A stretch of DNA of 64,000 nt from Microplitis mediator (lineage: Eukaryota; Arthropoda; Insecta; Hymenoptera; Braconidae), in NCBI RefSeq assembly GCF_029852145.1, contig NC_079977.1:7770837-7834836 (forward strand), read 5' to 3'. The translations under genes and the position numbers were made by a program. Each line of letters opens with the position of its first letter. Position 1 is the first letter of the stretch. Shown one piece after another: positions 61,502 through 64,000 of the stretch. The notes beneath the pieces were generated by a model that worked only from the letters and a program-made list of their open reading frames with translations, searched no databases and had not been told where the DNA came from.

Positions 61502-63331
61502 AAAAAATATATATGTACATCAGAAGTTATAAGTGAATTAATAAAATAATATGACTAACAGGCATTTTGATAAAAATTTTTTATTCAACAAATAAAATCA
61601 ATTGAGTTAATTTTGAGGACTTTTTTATCATTTTCATTAGAAGACATTTGTATTTTACAAATTCAAAAAAATTATAAAAGTAATAATAATAAATATTAAA
61701 TTTAGTAAATGTTTGTATGAAATTATATTTCTAAGTATTATGTTAACAATTCTGACTCACACATATGTACATAAGCCACAAATGACTTTAATTTTGTCAT
61801 TTCAAATATCATAACTTTTTTTTTTTTATCATCTTAACATTTACAGCTGCTACAATTGGAATTTTTTCGTCTAAAATGATAAAATGGTTTAGTCTCTTAT
61901 TACGTATCAAAGACTCATTTTTGATGGTATAATAATAGCCAATTAAATAATTGTTAAAATAGAATTGATATGTGAAGAAAAGAAATAGAAATTATTCAAA
62001 TCTAATAAAATAAAAGTATCTCCCTAGATTTTATACTAAACAGAATTTTACAAGTTCTAGAGGGTGGGTCCAAGGGTGGTTTTGAGCTCCGAAAAGTTAT
62101 AGTAATCATTAATCAAAACGATATAAAATAACGGTGATAAATTTTCTGGGTTTGGTATAAATAAATATTCTGTTTAAAAAATGAGAGATATGATCATCAT
62201 GACAATTATAAGCTCTTGGAGAATCTTTTTTTTTTATATTTGATAACTCCAAAAAAAAATTTTATTAAAACTTGAATCAAAATTCTATTAAGAAGATGAC
62301 TGATACGATAAATTTGATAAGAAATTTTTTTATAGGAAAATTAAAATTACATACAGTAAAGCTCACTGACAATTTTTCATATTTTACCCCGATTTTTAGC
62401 TTTAAATTTTTAGAAAATAATTTTTCATTTGATAAAACAAATAGTCTTCTGATCGATTTTAAGAGCTTGACTTTAAAATAAAAATAACTAGAAAACAATG
62501 CGGAATTCGGAAAAACTTAATTCAAATTAACTTCTAGGGACTAAAATTGTCTACAAAAAAGGTTTCATGATATTTTGTAATAGGTCTGATAGTTTCGCCG
62601 AAAAAGTAAGATAATCTCAAAATTTAATATGAATTTGACTTCAACCTCAAATAACTTTTGAACAAATAGATTCCTCAAAAAATGATAAGAATCTTTTTTT
62701 GTAGAGCATTTAATTCCCTAGAAAAATAGGCCTGCCAATTATTCCTATGACGCATCGTTAGCTACTTGTAAAAATCAGAAGACGTAAAAAAAATTTTTTC
62801 CATTATTCTTACGGAAAATAGAAAAGTGCGATGAGGAAGCTCTTAAAGTTAATATTAAGAGCTCTAATTTTCACAGGCGTCTTTTTTTTATCTAAATGAA
62901 ACTTTTGAATCTGTTTCCGAGAAAAAAAAAAAAATTTGTTATTTTTTGGATCACCCTAATACATGCATACACCGAATAAAATATATGCTTCAATATAACA
63001 AAGAAAATGTATGGTGCCATATATAATATAAATTATATGCTACCATATATTTCATTTCATAAAAAAATTTTATATTTTTTGAATATAAAAGGAAATATAC
63101 AATGTATTATAAGGTAAATGTAAATGTATATATGTATATAGCTTAATATAAAAAAAATATAAGTTACATATATGGAATACATATATTTACTACTGTATAT
63201 AATTTTATATTAAATCAGCGAAAATCTCTATATGATTTTTTATAATATACAATATAATATATCATATATTGTTCTGTTGCAAACATATATGATTTTATAT
63301 ATTTTAACCATATATTGCTTTTTCATACGGG
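61502..63331 (-). mobile_element. Deleted transposon relative, inverted copy in block C
   Basis: Mirror of 33647-35476, showing that block C was copied from a chromosome already carrying the A-B joint. Confidence 0.7.
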
Positions 63332-64000
63332 GCAGTAGCCAGGTGGTCATATATATTAACATTGGCTCAAAATATAGATATAATTTAACATGAGGTGTCT
63401 GGCTACTGGTTTCGGGCTGGGTACTGGTGCTCTTACCCTACCCAGTTTCTGATGGACACAATCTATGTCCATAATTTATATAAATAAATTAATAGTAAAT
63501 AATAAACAATATCTATTATAAGCATAAATGCAATAATACATTTAAAAAAATATATATACTCATGCTTGCATTTCCAAAACTGAAAGAGCTTGAAAACATC
63601 ACCGTGAATATATTTTCGAGCGCTTCGAGCATTGAACCTGATGATAAAAATATTAAAGTTATCTATTATTATGTTTCATTGATATTTAATTATCATCCAA
63701 GACATTTTCTACAGAATTATAAAATATAAACAATGAAAATTGTTTCCGAGTATTGAAATATAAATATTTTAAAGTAATTATTATGGACTGAACCAAGAGT
63801 ACCAAATTTAAATGTACTAACAAAATTATCATTAAATGATCTGTTTTGGCGCCAGAGCTGTTAATTCGTACTTAGACAATAGGCTTCGAGTTTTATCATA
63901 TACTTTAAGTTTTGACGTCAGGTAAATGATAAAACGTCAGCTGCAGTCTATAGTAATTAGACAGTTGTAGACGTCGCCTCATTGTCCAGACCTTTACGTA
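63332..64000 (-). repeat. Start of inverted copy of the end of block A
   Basis: Mirrors 33646-32978 (and 48758-48090). The window ends here with the similarity unbroken. Confidence 0.85.

Larger units (their letters stand above)
48952..64000 (-). repeat. Segmental duplication, block C (inverted copy of B plus end of A)
   Basis: Position x in C matches 96988-x in B up to the (TG)n tract, and 96978-x beyond it. C mirrors 48036 back to 35477, then the A-B joint (35476-33840), then A down to 32978 at the window edge. It was therefore copied after A and B already lay in tandem. It continues past the window. Confidence 0.9.

Noticed and set aside
48037..64000. Treating the whole inverted arm as an assembly artefact
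   Set aside because: Not fully excluded, but private substitutions at 47750, 47922 and 60173-60448, different (TG)n lengths and the breakpoint at a transposon end argue against a simple fold-back read.

Overview
This is AT-rich animal nuclear DNA with almost no conventional genes. Spliced reading frames, Tc1/mariner-, hAT- and CACTA-like transposon remains, a 5S rRNA-derived SINE, a solo LTR, hundreds of bases of (TG)n and many TA-flanked MITEs point to an arthropod, most likely an insect. A parasitoid wasp is my guess from the style of the repeats, but nothing in the window proves it. There is no sign of prokaryotic organisation.

Layout. 1-3312: decayed CACTA-like transposase and the subterminal repeats and end (CCCGTATG...) of a transposon. 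3339-4157: solo LTR with a 4-bp target duplication. 4162-9139: non-coding DNA with foldback elements, an 83-bp tandem hairpin repeat and a MITE. 9140-18015: one hAT element of about 660 codons, broken by a 'Russian doll' of insertions: a 5S-derived SINE in its intron (13-bp target duplication), a 2.3-kb ACGGTAT-rich element with AT duplication, and a 3.4-kb CCCGGG-ended element which itself carries a 1.65-kb foldback, a 765-bp CATG-palindrome element and a tandem pair of tRNA-like units.

18560-64000 is a segmental duplication cluster. Block A (18560-33839) is repeated in direct orientation as block B (35477-48951); they differ by a 1755-bp foldback element present only in A, the (TG)n length and very few substitutions. 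Block C (48952 to the window end) is an inverted copy of B that continues backward through the A-B junction into the end of A. The result is a palindrome with arms of about 15 kb and a 915-bp spacer. The inverted copy begins, to the base, at the terminal nucleotide of a CCCSTATG-ended transposon, which suggests that aberrant transposition built the palindrome.

Each block carries a CACTA-like transposase pseudogene with the same stop codons (so it died before duplication), nested TA-flanked MITEs, a 139-bp satellite, a 640-bp tandem repeat, an unidentified degraded coding fragment, and one small gene that looks intact: four exons, three phase-0 introns with GT-AG sites, 67 codons. That gene exists in three apparently identical copies (25468-25999 +, 40580-41111 +, 55877-56408 -). 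I do not recognise its product. It is the only plausible host gene in the window.
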